A stretch of 37,482 nucleotides of DNA from Oppiella nova (Eukaryota > Arthropoda > Arachnida > Sarcoptiformes > Oppiidae): assembly GCA_905397405.1 (NCBI GenBank), contig CAJPVJ010000128.1:1-37482 (forward strand), in the 5' to 3' direction. The notes below the pieces were generated by a model that did not search any database, had not been told where the DNA came from, and saw only the letters and a program-made list of their open reading frames with translations. The position numbers were made by a program, and so were the translations under genes. Below are positions 1 to 11,407 of this stretch, piece by piece. Numbering within the stretch: the stretch's first letter is position 1; each line of letters begins with the position of its first letter.

Positions 1-821
1 ATAGTATACCATTAGATTACGTGATTATCCTGCTACAATTCAGTGAAAACAGATTAAAAATCGGATAATCCATTCAAAAACTATTCAAATATTTCCTTTA
101 ATAGATAGAAGCTACCATATACTGTATGTGTCGCGTATATCTATGGTGTGTGTGATATGTGTGTAGTTGTGGACAGAGATTGAGAGCACCGGGAGAAAAG
201 CAGTGGATTTCATAAAATTTGTGTATTGCTATCATTATATCAATAAAAAACCATTAATGCAACGAAACATTAAATACCTTTCTCTCCATATAATATATTT
301 AATAATATGGACTCAAACTTATTATATATGATATAAATTACTCCATCACTTAATTCAATATATTATTAATGATTTCTCTCTTTTCTGGGAAACAGGAGTT
401 ACGGTTCATGAGAAAAATAAGTCATTTAATGAATACTCGATATTATATATATAAATAAGTGCTTTACTTATAGATTGCATAAAAATACTATTAACTGGAA
501 ATTAAATTTATTTCGCTATGCATGCTATAAATTCAATCAATAATTACTGGTCTCTAATATGTCGTATAAGCTATAATCAAATATGTGTATGTTTTTCGGT
601 GAGTAGGCTATGCTATATGGGAAAGGGTATGGTATCACACATTACTCTAAGAGATTTTTAAGAAGTCTTTCCCTGACTTTATATTCAAAGAGTGTTTGCA
701 TAGGAATATAGCCGAGAGTGTGATATAAACAGTGTTTTTTGCCAAAAGGAAATATGAGATCAAATTCCACAATATATTCTCGTTTTAAACATTATATTCA
801 AGTATAAGACTGTGTGAGACT

Positions 822-838
822 GGGAGGGGAGGGGAGGG
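822..838 (+). other. G-quadruplex motif
   Basis: GGGAGGGGAGGGGAGGG has four G-runs with one-base loops, a strong quadruplex motif on the plus strand, isolated in AT-rich DNA with no gene recognised nearby. Confidence 0.6.
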
Positions 839-1291
839 TAGATATCGCTGGAGAATAAGCAAATCCGTTCAAATTTATCATTACTTTATATTATTTATTC
901 TCTTCACTCCCAGTCCTAACTCAATATACGCTACATACCAACCCCCTGCTATAGTGTACGAGTGAATGTCAGTGCAAACAAATTGCCAAATATATTTTTA
1001 GTACACTATTCACATGATGTCGACAATGAATTTGAGTGTTTAGTAAGAATTATGCCAAAGAATCGACAAATTTATATTTCATTTACACAAATATATACTG
1101 AATTTTTGTATAACAAATCAATCAAAACTACTTTAATATAAGCATAGCGTAAGTGCACTGTATATGCAGTGAAATGTTTATAAAATTCTTTGCATTTAAG
1201 AAAGTATATATCAAATCTTTGAGCACAAAATTATTCATTTCTCTAATTCTACTAAATTTGAAATTAATGTTCACTTCATTCGCTCTTTTGC

Positions 1292-1295
<4 letters not shown>

Positions 1296-1325
<30 letters not shown>
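1296..1325 (+). repeat. (GA)n microsatellite
   Basis: Perfect dinucleotide tract of about 30 bases. Confidence 0.95.
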
Positions 1326-1329
<4 letters not shown>

Positions 1330-1993
1330 GATACTGCAATAAGAAATTGCTCAATACATCTGACGACTGGCCAGTTATCGCTTGATTTTGAGAGCTTATG
1401 CCTCTGATTATCCCCTTTTCTCTCTACTGACACACAATAAGGCCAATGATTAAAGCCAGTGATTGGATTGTAAGCAAGAGTTTATTTCCTAATAATATAT
1501 TTGGATATCTTATATGAAAAAAAGTTTGGCTTTCCATTGCAAACCGATGTGTATAACAGTTGTTGTATTTATTCATTAAGAATGTAATCAATTGCAGTGC
1601 AAAAACAAATTACTATTTATTTATAAAACTTAATTAGTAGACAATTAATCCCATGAATAACACACATGGTTTTTGGAAAAAATTAATTGCATTTAATCTA
1701 TTGATAAATTGTGCGATATATTTTATGTTGATATTTATAAACTAATTAATTGATTAACAGATTATTTTTTGTGCATACATATAACATGCGATGTTTTTTG
1801 CATTTTTTGTATAAATTAAGTGAAAAATGGTTTTTCACTTCACTATTAATTTAAACGAAAAACGAAAAGGATGTTAAGCTATACAATAAAAATTTAAAAC
1901 CATAATAAATGCTATTTCTATTGATATATAAAAGTGTTATTACATAAGAGGGTGAGAATATATTATATACAGAATATATACACATGTATATAC

Positions 1994-2087
1994 ACAGAAT
2001 TTATCTATATATATATATATATATAATGTGTAATATAATATAATATAATATAATATATAATGTATATATATATACAGAATTTATCTA
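1994..2087 (+). repeat. (TA)n and (TAATA)n tract with a flanking direct repeat
   Basis: AT-only tandem repeats lie between two copies of acagaatttatcta (1994-2007 and 2074-2087). Confidence 0.8.
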
Positions 2088-2325
2088 CAGAATTATCAAA
2101 TGACACAAACATTTATTATTTATAACTTACGTGTATTTGTTGTCTACCTTTGAAATTCTTCACTTAACAAATGGATTCTCTGCTCTTAAAGTTTAAACTT
2201 TTCAAATAATTTTATTTCTCAGTCAACAAATTGTGATAAATGGACTTCTTTTCTGTTGCGTTTGTTTTTTCACACCTTTCCTTCAGTACGGAATTCACTT
2301 GCAGTAAGAAATTCATTGACAACAG

Positions 2326-2359
2326 TATATATACAGTCAATGGCTGTGTGTTATTCAGT
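2326..2359 (+). promoter_or_regulatory. Candidate TATA/Inr core promoter
   Basis: TATATATA at 2326-2333 lies 31 bases before the A of an arthropod-type initiator TTCAGT (A at 2357), the standard spacing. The following 500 bases are richer in GC and in CAGT words than the surroundings, as 5' leaders often are. An ATG at 2398 opens only about 27 codons. Which gene it could serve is unknown; cnk is possible because its 5' exons are missing. TATA-like words are frequent here by chance. Confidence 0.3.
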
Positions 2360-2892
2360 AAATAAATAGCGATAATAATAATAACAACGAAACACTAATG
2401 ACTGCGAGTTTTGAAAGCGAATTGATATTAATATTTGAGAAGCAGTTGGAGAATGCATTCAAACAGACAGTGGAGTAGTGTTGGAGTAAAACACACGAAA
2501 ACTCATTGAATAAAGCGATCAGTTTGTGATGAGAAACAGAGTGTCACTCGCTTTGTTAGTTATGATATTCAATGAGTTTTAATTAAAGTTTGGGCAACAC
2601 ATAAATGTTAAGGGCGGCAAAAATATTTGCTCATTTAATTTCCAAATGAGTGTTGGGTTTAGACAGCAGTGAATGAAAACTGGAGTCAGTATTAAGTGGT
2701 GCAGCGCTTGGAGTGCACGGAGTCGACGAGAGTTCAGTGAGAGAATCGGCAGTTTGTTTGCAGTCATCTCAACAACAGGATTGAGAATCACATCCAATAT
2801 CTCATTGAATGTCTCCTTCCTATCGCTCTCTCACTTCAGACCCAAACTGCTCTCTCGACTCCCTCTACAACACGCATGCGATTCAGGTCACA

Positions 2893-2894
<2 letters not shown>

Positions 2895-2925
<31 letters not shown>
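2895..2925 (+). repeat. (CT)n microsatellite
   Basis: About 31 bases, abutting an inverted repeat arm. Confidence 0.95.
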
Positions 2926-2928
<3 letters not shown>

Positions 2929-3005
2929 CTCATAATATTTAGCACAACATTAGATGAAAGACCAAAATTTGAGGAAAGATTTGATGGGAAATGAGTTGAT
3001 TTCGA
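2925..3005 (+). repeat. Inverted repeat arm, partner 3300-3380
   Basis: These 81 bases recur inverted and essentially identical at 3300-3380. The left arm starts where a CT tract ends and the right arm ends where a GA tract begins. Confidence 0.9.
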
Positions 3006-3254
3006 AAAGTTCGAGTCATTAAGTATAGCATCAAATAGACTGGAAGTCATTCAGTCATTCCTCTATCTCGAGCGCCAGTATTACGAGAGATGTATAGCCA
3101 GTACTGGCAGTGGATGCGAGGCAACCGACAAAAAAAGCGCACACTTTTTGCTCTACCACTGGACTGTACGCTAAGTCTCGGCTCATTATATTCTTTGGGA
3201 ACACAATTCTGGGGAAAAATTGGTTTTGATTCCGATTCTGTGGACTGGTTTACA

Positions 3255-3260
<6 letters not shown>

Positions 3261-3290
<30 letters not shown>
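3261..3290 (+). repeat. (GA)n microsatellite
   Basis: About 30 bases, eight bases before the N. Confidence 0.95.
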
Positions 3291-3291
<1 letters not shown>

Positions 3292-3299
3292 ATTGTGCN

Positions 3300-3376
3300 T
3301 CGAAATCAACTCATTTCCCATCAAATCTTTCCTCAAATTTTGGTCTTTCATCTAATGTTGTGCTAAATATTATGAG

Positions 3377-3380
<4 letters not shown>
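3300..3380 (-). repeat. Inverted repeat arm beside an N
   Basis: This is the reverse complement of 2925-3005. It starts one base after the only ambiguous base in the window (n at 3299). A GA tract plus gcattgtgc occurs on both sides of it (ending 3298 and 3440), so the insert has the look of a badly resolved assembly join. Confidence 0.9.
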
Positions 3381-3431
<51 letters not shown>

Positions 3432-3432
3432 G
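3380..3432 (+). repeat. (GA)n microsatellite
   Basis: About 53 bases with one interruption, abutting the inverted repeat arm. Confidence 0.95.
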
Positions 3433-3440
3433 CATTGTGC

Positions 3441-5115
3441 AAGCAAACCGTGATCCAGAATAAATAGTTAGACTACGAGGCACTGGTAGTATTAGTACCC
3501 GGAGTCGTTCAAATCCGTTGAGAAAGATTTTTAGACCAATTTTTTGCTCTTCGCTGTGACTTTAATTCAATGACACAATGAATGGATAGATTTGAGCAAA
3601 AAATTCAATTTATTAGTACACAGCAGAGAGAGTAGAAGTTTGTCGAAAAGGTTAGTCACTTAAGTCCTTATAATAAAAATTTGTTACACATTTATGACAT
3701 ATTATATCTCTATCTTTCATATGACATATCATTTTAAAGCCTGAGATTTATACAGTTTTTTCGGTGAGACTATAAGCAAGTGAATGGTTTTTGGGAGAAA
3801 AATGTAATTCTTTAGACAATTAATTAGTTGTAAGTTTTTCGTTGACTTAATATTATTGTCTTTTCAAACGTAAAATATTTTCATTTATAATTAATATATG
3901 CTTGTAAACCGTTTTTAATTAAAATATATTTTTTTCTGGTAATACATTTTGAGGGCATTTTTATTATGCATTTTTAATAATGTTTTTAAACCCTTATTAA
4001 GAAAAATAATTCTTTATAGAAAAATAAAGTGATTTTTCCGGCAAAAATTAATGAAATATTTAATTATTTAGGATTTATTTGCTTATTTAAAAAAGATTGT
4101 TTAATGTTTGATTCCAAGCTCTCTCTCTCTCTCTCACTCTCTCTCACTCTCTCTCAAGAATTCAAGATATTCCTTGTGTTCAAATTTAATGCATATTCTG
4201 TTAGACATTATGACAAATGATTTTTATCACAAATGGAGAGAAATAGTAAGAAAAATAGGGAAACGAGTGCTAAACACAACGAAATCTAATAATGTATTTA
4301 GCGTTGAAATGTGTTGTGAAAGCGAATACACAGTCGACTGAGAAAAACAGTACAACAATCGTATTGACACCAAATCTATGCACAGAATCTGCTATACTAT
4401 ACATAAAAGTGAGCATAAAATGTAAAACAAAAAATAATTTATATACAAAATTACAAGCACACACGACAACATTGTTTCGCATAAAATTAATGATAATTCA
4501 CTTTTAATCAATTGAAATATATTTGAATAGTAAATGTTTTGTGCAAATGATGTTGTGTTATGTGTTTAGCTGAGGATTTTATGCGTGTTTTTGGGAAAAC
4601 TTTTTAAATGTGTTTTCGCAGCAAACTCTACGCGAAATCGTTTGTCACGAATTTGATTGAATAATATGACAATAAAAAAGAGAGTGGAAAATGTGTCTAA
4701 GAAATAGCGAGAGACTCACAAAATAGCAAACCATTTGGGGATTTAAGAGAGTTTTGACTATATTTTTTTGGGTACAAATTATTTTTTGCTTTTTTTCTCC
4801 CCAGAAATGTCTGTGAATACCAAATACACGCAGAGATAAAGCGAAATATTTGATGAAATTTATATCAATAGTGTATAAATATAATAGTTTTTATGTTTGT
4901 TTGATTTGTATCCCAAGTTTTTTAGATCACGTTTTATAACAGTTATGGAAATATTCACTTCCAGTTAAGTCGAGACAAAATATATTATTTGCTATTTTTG
5001 TTGTTATTATTAAACTTATTTTGCATTTCAATATTGCAATAGAGATAAAGTGCTGTTTATATTGCTTTAAAGAATTAGTTATTATTTATGATCTAAACAG
5101 GGATAAAAAAAACAA
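3441..5115. other. AT-rich DNA, no gene seen
   Basis: Only the interrupted CT tract at 4119-4155 was noted. Short overlapping frames on both strands near 4.27-4.5 kb show no protein-like pattern. Confidence 0.6.
4119..4155 (+). repeat. (CT)n microsatellite, interrupted
   Basis: About 37 bases with two CA interruptions. Confidence 0.93.
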
Positions 5116-5123
5116 CTATTTGA

Positions 5124-5270
5124 CTTGGGGTGACCAGTGTCATTTCTATCAATCTTAGCAAATTAATAAAACTGTAATTTTAGAGATTTAATTCCAGAAT
5201 TTAATTATATTATAACCAGACATATATTTTCAAACCTAAAGAATCTAAATAAACTCGACCACTGGTCAGC
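5124..5270. mobile_element. Candidate hAT-like MITE
   Basis: Imperfect terminal inverted repeats (GGGGTGACCAGTG at the left, CCACTGGTCAGC at the right) enclose about 147 bases of AT-rich DNA. Flanking 8-mers ctatttga (5116-5123) and ctatttag (5271-5278) share six bases and could be an aged target-site duplication. GGTGACCAG ends are seen in several animal DNA transposons. No transposase is present. Confidence 0.4.
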
Positions 5271-5278
5271 CTATTTAG

Positions 5279-6720
5279 GCTATATATACAAAGAGTCTGT
5301 CCATCACCGACTAGAATGGTGAGCAAAATGGTGTCATAAATGTTGATTGATTTGCGGACTAATAATTTTACATAAAACTGTTGGCATATTATAGCGATGT
5401 TCAGAACTTAATAGATATAGAAATATAACAAATTCATTGACACGTATTCAATGAGTAGTTGTATTGATGTGAACACAAAACCGTTACATTTGATGACTGA
5501 TCTCCAGGGATAGTCACTGCGAAACTGAAGCTTACAATCTTTAATTCAAGTTAAACCATCCGGCACATTTGATCACACAAGCTCCTATGGGTTGCTTTTG
5601 TTTGCAGTGTATTAGTGTGTTTTATACTGGTTTATTTTCAATCAAAGATATTTATAAATTATTGTCTAAACTAAAGATTTTATAATAAAATATTACCATG
5701 ATTATTTTTTTAAACGATTCAGATATTTTCAGATAAAAATAGATTATTCGGTAAGTTTTTTGTTTTAGTTGTGAATACCCTAATATTTAAGTTATTTTCT
5801 CATTTTGTACGGTATATGATGACATTGAAGGTATGATGTTGATGGATCATTTTATTTGAATCAGCTCTAAAACAAATTTTATTTAAATAATAAATACCAG
5901 AATATCTCATACGTTATTAAATTGAAGTAAGGTACCATTTATGGCACGTTTGCATTCAATTTACTTTGTATGTACCATATAAATGCAAAATATCTAAGTG
6001 GTCCAGAATAATAATTTGATACAATTAGGAAATTTTACTAAGTATTTGTTGACAAACTTTGTGCATTCAATTATGAATAATTTTTTCATATACTAGTTTC
6101 ATGTATTTAAACCTCTTTTCATATCATAATAGGTTAAGATACGATAAAATATTTATTCTATATATTAATTATTTTTTCCAATCATAATAAAACCTAGCAT
6201 GTTTATTCTTACAAAGTATACAAGCCATTCCTACATTCATGGTATCACGTAAATTCAAGTAAAATTTAGTGATTACAAATAAATTGCAGTAAGGTATTTA
6301 TAAAACAATAAATCATAAATAATGTGATAAATGAATTTACCATAAATGTTAATTTTTGAATTGGATTCTGTAATATTCTGTAAATATTCTGTAATATTCC
6401 TAAATGAATGTACGGTCGGTGTGTTCAGAGTAGACATCTATTGGCCGTACAATGAAATTCTTGGTTTTCATAATATTCGTCATATTCTTGATTTAAATAA
6501 TTTTCATCTACTGTAACCAATATAATTTTACAATAAACTATGTAATAATATTATTATAATTTTGACATTAATTTGATAAAATCCATTTATAAAAAGTTCA
6601 TGATTATAATATTAGTTATCTTATGAAAAAGCCGCACTTTATGCAATTATTCTGTACCCCTGCCCCACCAGTCATTAATTAAGCTCATTAAGTATAATAT
6701 AATTATATATAGACTTAACA
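5279..6720. other. AT-rich DNA, no gene seen
   Basis: It contains a small tandem of ATTCTGTAA-type words near 6365-6400 and nothing else of note. Confidence 0.6.
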
Positions 6721-7256
6721 TGGGGTGGGTTTGACAGTAAAAGCCATAAGGACTTGAAGGCCCCAACAAAAGTGATTCCGGGGACTGAAAGACCCTGCTT
6801 TTTAACACTAAGGAAATGGCATACAGTAGTTGTGAGCAAATTCCTGATTATAGTACGAATCCGATCCGTAATATTTGGGATTAAATCCGATCCAAATCCC
6901 ATCCGAAACTCTAAATATCTCAATCCAATCCGAATCCCAAAAATAATCCGAAAATAGGTGAATAGTTTAATGTTATAACCTTGAACCAATAAATATATAT
7001 ATATATATTAATTTTGTTAACTTTTTTGTTAATAACCAGTTGAAAAAGTTCAGAGATCGTTTGCTAGGTAATTCGTTATCTGATCCTCAAAAATGCACGT
7101 CAATTACTTTTTCTTAAACTTTTGATTGTTTTTTGAATTTTTCTAATTTAAATTTCAAATCCGATTTGAATTTTTGGGCCTCAATCCAAATCCAATAATA
7201 ATCCAAAATTTCGGACCGGACTTCGGATCGGTTTCGGTATTAGAATCCCACCCCTA
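6721..7256. mobile_element. Candidate non-autonomous DNA transposon
   Basis: The ends carry GGGGTGGG (left) and CCCACCCC (right) in inverted orientation. The interior next to both ends is full of short words such as AATCCGATCC and CGGATCGGTTTCGG, a composition typical of hAT-derived MITEs with GGGGTGGG termini. No target duplication is obvious and no coding capacity was seen, so family and exact ends are tentative. The short open frames inside are not genes. Confidence 0.4.
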
Positions 7257-8940
7257 GGTATACAGTACAGTATAATGGTGCAAGGACACGTTTCACAAAT
7301 TGTTTGCGGAACCAAAATTCTCATAACCTTATGGGAAAATGGGGTCAAAAATATACGATCAAGATTATATTCTGTTTAAAATGCTTATAATACAACATTC
7401 TTTATATAAAATAAATACTAAAAAAGTATATAAAAAATGAATTGAAAAATTGAAAGTTAATATAAGAATGAGTTGCGAGTCTAACAGATGGCACATAAGC
7501 ATCACTACAACACTATTCATACAATCCTTACAGAATCGTGATCAATATAAAACATTAACCTAACAGTTAGCTTGCACATTTGTGTTGAGAACAAATTTAT
7601 TGTTTACTATTTGAATTCAATGATTTGCAATATAAGTATTATAGTTTAAATTTATTTTATTCATTTTAAACGTAAACTTTACATGTAATGAGATTCACAA
7701 TTGATTTGGTTTTTGTTGGATACTAATGAATTGATTTATAACTTATATATAAATAAAAAATATTAAATGATTATGTTCAACTGAATATATAATATCATAA
7801 ATAATAGTAAAATTCAATAAAACATAAAATGCATTTTTATTATCTAATTAATGACTCATTCTTATGTATAACGTGTAGAAAAAGAGTTATATTTTTTAAT
7901 TATTATTATATAATACATAGACATATATATAATTTATTTTTGTTTTAAATATAATTTTTGTATTCAAAAAATATTTTTTGTCATTATATTCGTCGAAATG
8001 TCGTACAATTTGTTAAAATCTTGTAAACCTTTAACTATAATTAACTTTTTTATTATTATTATTATTTTTATATATTTTTCATGTTTTATCATTCATATAA
8101 TTATTATTAAATTTATTATTATTACATTTTTCAATTAACTTTTGATATTTATTTTTGTTGCCAAACAATTCAATGGTTTTTTAATTCATACAGAAATTGT
8201 TTTGTATTTATGACTAGTTTCTCATGACTTCGCAAATAAATACTTAACTAATTAATTATTAAATATAAAAAAGTTTTTAAACATTATTGAATAATTTAAA
8301 AACCAGAGATTCAGAGACCATTCGTTTTATAATAAACATAATAATTGAAAACAATTTTCATATTGTATATCATTGTGTCGTCCAAAATCATATCATAAAT
8401 ATTTGATTTTTGTTTTCGCATCAAAATAACGCGAAAAATACAATAAAATAAAACCCAATTTGGTTTCGACTCCAAAAGTGTATTGAAAAAACTGATTGTA
8501 AATTAAGTGCAACTAAACTGTGCCCTCGTTTTAGTCATAAACGCATTCTGTTTGCTATTATATAAAAACAAATTCTCGTATGTATTATAAGCCAATGGAG
8601 AGACCAATAAATCAAATGAGAAAACGTTTCGCACTTTTCATATTTAATCTGTAATTCACATCAATTATTCATTTAATCACTTCATCTGATTTCGTGTGTC
8701 TCCCATTGTGTCCACACTTTTCTCCTATCCTTTCAGTCAAACACTTAAACCATTATTTATTATTTTTATTATTATTATTTCGATACAACAAAGGAGTGGC
8801 TCTCAGTGTATTGTCCAGAATAGCAAAAAATGCTTTTCCTATATATTATGGTTAAGTCGATGGATTTTTTCGTCCTAATTCATTGTCTATATATCAATAT
8901 ATACTCTGTTATAACACATCGTTTTTGATGGCATTTGTCG
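7257..8940. other. AT-rich 3' flank of the minus-strand gene
   Basis: It is very AT-rich with ATT runs. Apart from candidate poly(A) signals near 8.76 kb, nothing was recognised. Confidence 0.55.
8756..8770 (-). terminator. Candidate polyadenylation signals
   Basis: Two AATAAA hexamers on the minus strand (8756-8761 and 8765-8770) lie 180-380 bases past the possible stop codons of the minus-strand gene. The region is AT-rich, so chance occurrence is likely. Confidence 0.25.
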
Positions 8941-9035
8941 TTAAAATAAAAAATCTATTAATAAATAATGGACACAAAAAAGCAGCACATCTTCACTCTC
9001 GCCGCTATTGTTATAGCCATCGATGGGCTGATGGT
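8941..9035 (-). CDS. Possible alternative last exon
   Basis: A good acceptor (ccctttcag, pyrimidine-rich) is followed by a phase-1 frame that stays open for 31 codons to TAA. It would fit either possible phase-1 donor in exon 15, with an intron of about 125-135 bases. The peptide (HQPIDGYNNSGESEDVLLFC and a hydrophobic end) matches no family I know. Weak donors make this tentative. Confidence 0.25.
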
Positions 9036-9136
9036 CTGAAAGGGCTGGTATGGTGTGTGTGAGTGAGTGGTCTGGACGACCGTCAATGATGTATGGATTT
9101 TGGTTAGTGTTGTGTTTTTATAGCGGGATTTGTGAG

Positions 9137-9342
9137 TCAATTATTAATAGCTGTGGCACCGGGTGTACCATCTTGTCTGGTCAGCTGTGATGTATGATTG
9201 GACGCGTGTTTGCAATCAATTTCGTCGCTACCATCGCCGCAATTGTCGGTCCCATCGCACACTGCGCTCCGGGAGGACAGACATCTGCCATTCTTGCACT
9301 GGTATTCGTGCGACTTGCAAACCGTACCGGCGCTGCAACCGT
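9137..9342 (-). CDS. Exon 15: LDLa repeat 4 and likely C-terminus
   Basis: Acceptor aaacag (phase 1). It begins with the last Cys of LDLa 3, then carries a canonical LDLa 4: CKSHEYQCKNGRC, then CDGTDNCGDGSDEIDC. Reading on gives a short Asn/Thr-rich tail and a TGA at 9137-9139. Alternatively a phase-1 donor (GTACAC after 9169 or GTGCCA after 9160) could splice to 8941-9035. No membrane segment or protease follows the simple ending. Confidence 0.78.
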
Positions 9343-9931
9343 CTGTTTATTATGTGTGTATTGAACCACAGAATCGCCAGAATATCCAATTGAATGGCGA
9401 GAATGCATGTGAAAAAAGTAACACAAAATTCAATAAAAAAATTTCAATCATACGAATTGTATTCAAGTTTTTTCCCCTCTTATAGATAGCATTCAAATAT
9501 TACAATTTGATTATAATTATAGATTTGATTTTAATCCATAGTTCACTACTCCATATACTTATACATATACTTTATATGTATTATAGATTTTGTAATATTC
9601 CGGGTTTTATTCGCTCATAGATTTGTCTAATTTTTGCCTTTTGTTGCCCGAATCGCACAGTCATTACTGGCAACTCATCTATCATTTGGTTGGAGTGAAA
9701 AGGGGTGGGCGATGGGAATGGGATGTGTGGTTGTGTTTACATACCGGGTTCATCGGAGCCATCGGTGCAGTGTTTGTGTGTATCGCAAAACGATTCAATT
9801 GGTATACATTGTCCTGAATTACACGTGAATTGATTTTCTGAACACACTATCGGAACAAATATAAAAACACCAGAAATTAATTAACAAAATTTATTTTCAT
9901 TCTTCAGAGAGAGAGAGAGAGAGAGAGAGAG

Positions 9932-9972
<41 letters not shown>

Positions 9973-11373
9973 TACCGGAATCCAGACGTTGCGAGTAAGT
10001 ACTCCACACAACACTACACTGATTAGAGAGAGAGAGAGAGAGAATACTGTATAAAAAGTGGATAGTAATTAAATATCTTGTTTAGCAAAGTTTAGCGGGA
10101 TGTACATTACAAAACACACAATCAGATCCTAATATATAGAGAATAAGTAGAGCACAGCCTAAAAGATAACTAGAAAAATAGATAACAAAATATTTTGTAT
10201 TTATAAATATTTTTTATATAATTCACTCAATTGTCGTGTTTTAGTAATTGAGGAAAAGAGTTAATTGTATAGTTTGTCAATTTATCTAAAATGTTTTGTG
10301 TGTGTATTTTTTTTATGAATATTTGACAAAAAAATGTATTATCATAAAAAGTCATTATAATCTATTGTCATATGTTAATAATTAATTTTTAGTAAAAATA
10401 GAAAATTCTAAGAATTTATGTAAAATTAATGGCAAACATAGATAAACAGAATTGTATTTTATTCTTGTATATTTATTGTAAGTTTTAGTTTAATTTTAAA
10501 AATTTACCAAAATATGTTTTAAAGTAAAAAGTTCTGTGATTTCTTATTTCTATTATTAATGTGAAAACATTTATTTTGAGTTTTTTTTGAAAAATATTCT
10601 CAAAGTTTTCTTTTCAATTCATTTTACTGTTAATAAATTGAATCCCACTTTTCAGTCACACATATGGCTTGAATAAGAGTGTCTTATTTCACGAGTTTTA
10701 TTATGTTTTTGTGTTGAAACAGATATGAAAAATAGAAAACTTTTATTTGGCTGTCAAAAAAATATTTCACTACAAAGTAGAGAATTTAATAAAATAAATA
10801 ATAGCAGAGTGTCTTACAAATAGGCAGTTACGGTAAGAATAGATATGTTTTAGACCGAAATGTTATAATTAAATTCAAAAATTCTGACACTTTGTTGCAA
10901 TCATAGATATTACTAAATAATCCTTTTACGTTTGAATAAAAACATAAATATTTCAAACTAACTTATTTCTATGCCATATTTCTATGTTTATATACTGTAT
11001 GTCCATTTTTAATTTCATTAATATTTATATCAATATATATGTATTAGAAACCCATTACATAAATTAAATAAAACTTTCTCAATATATCTAAACAGAAAAA
11101 TAAATGTTTTATCAAAACTAAACACAATTGAAAAGTAAAACAAAAAATAGTGAGTATTTGTTTTGTCTTATAAATCATTTTTTTGTAAAAATAATTTTCA
11201 CTCGTGTTTACATTTATTTCTAATACACGGAAACATGTATTCTTGCAGTGGATGTGTTTAAGAGAAATTTGTTTGCTTTCGTTATGTTTAGTGATCGACA
11301 AAACACAACAAATAAAAAAAGGGATTTTTAAGTGAACATAAGAAATATATAATTATATAGTTTTACAGTAAAA

Positions 11374-11407
<34 letters not shown>

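Larger units (their letters stand above)
1..2300. other. AT-rich DNA without a recognised gene
   Basis: It holds the G-quadruplex motif, a GA tract and an AT tandem region. No exon with convincing splice sites or conserved peptide was seen on either strand. Confidence 0.6.

Noticed and set aside
1128-1433. Open frames with RERERE or SLSLSL runs, here and at many other GA/CT tracts
   Set aside because: A GA tract is open in all frames and lengthens chance ORFs. The flanking peptide shows no conserved pattern and no splice support.
2398-2478. Small frame after the candidate promoter
   Set aside because: About 27 codons with no conservation evidence; could be an upstream ORF but is not supportable as a gene.
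9163-9828. Plus-strand frames around the LDLa exons
   Set aside because: Shadows of minus-strand LDLa exons 14 and 15.
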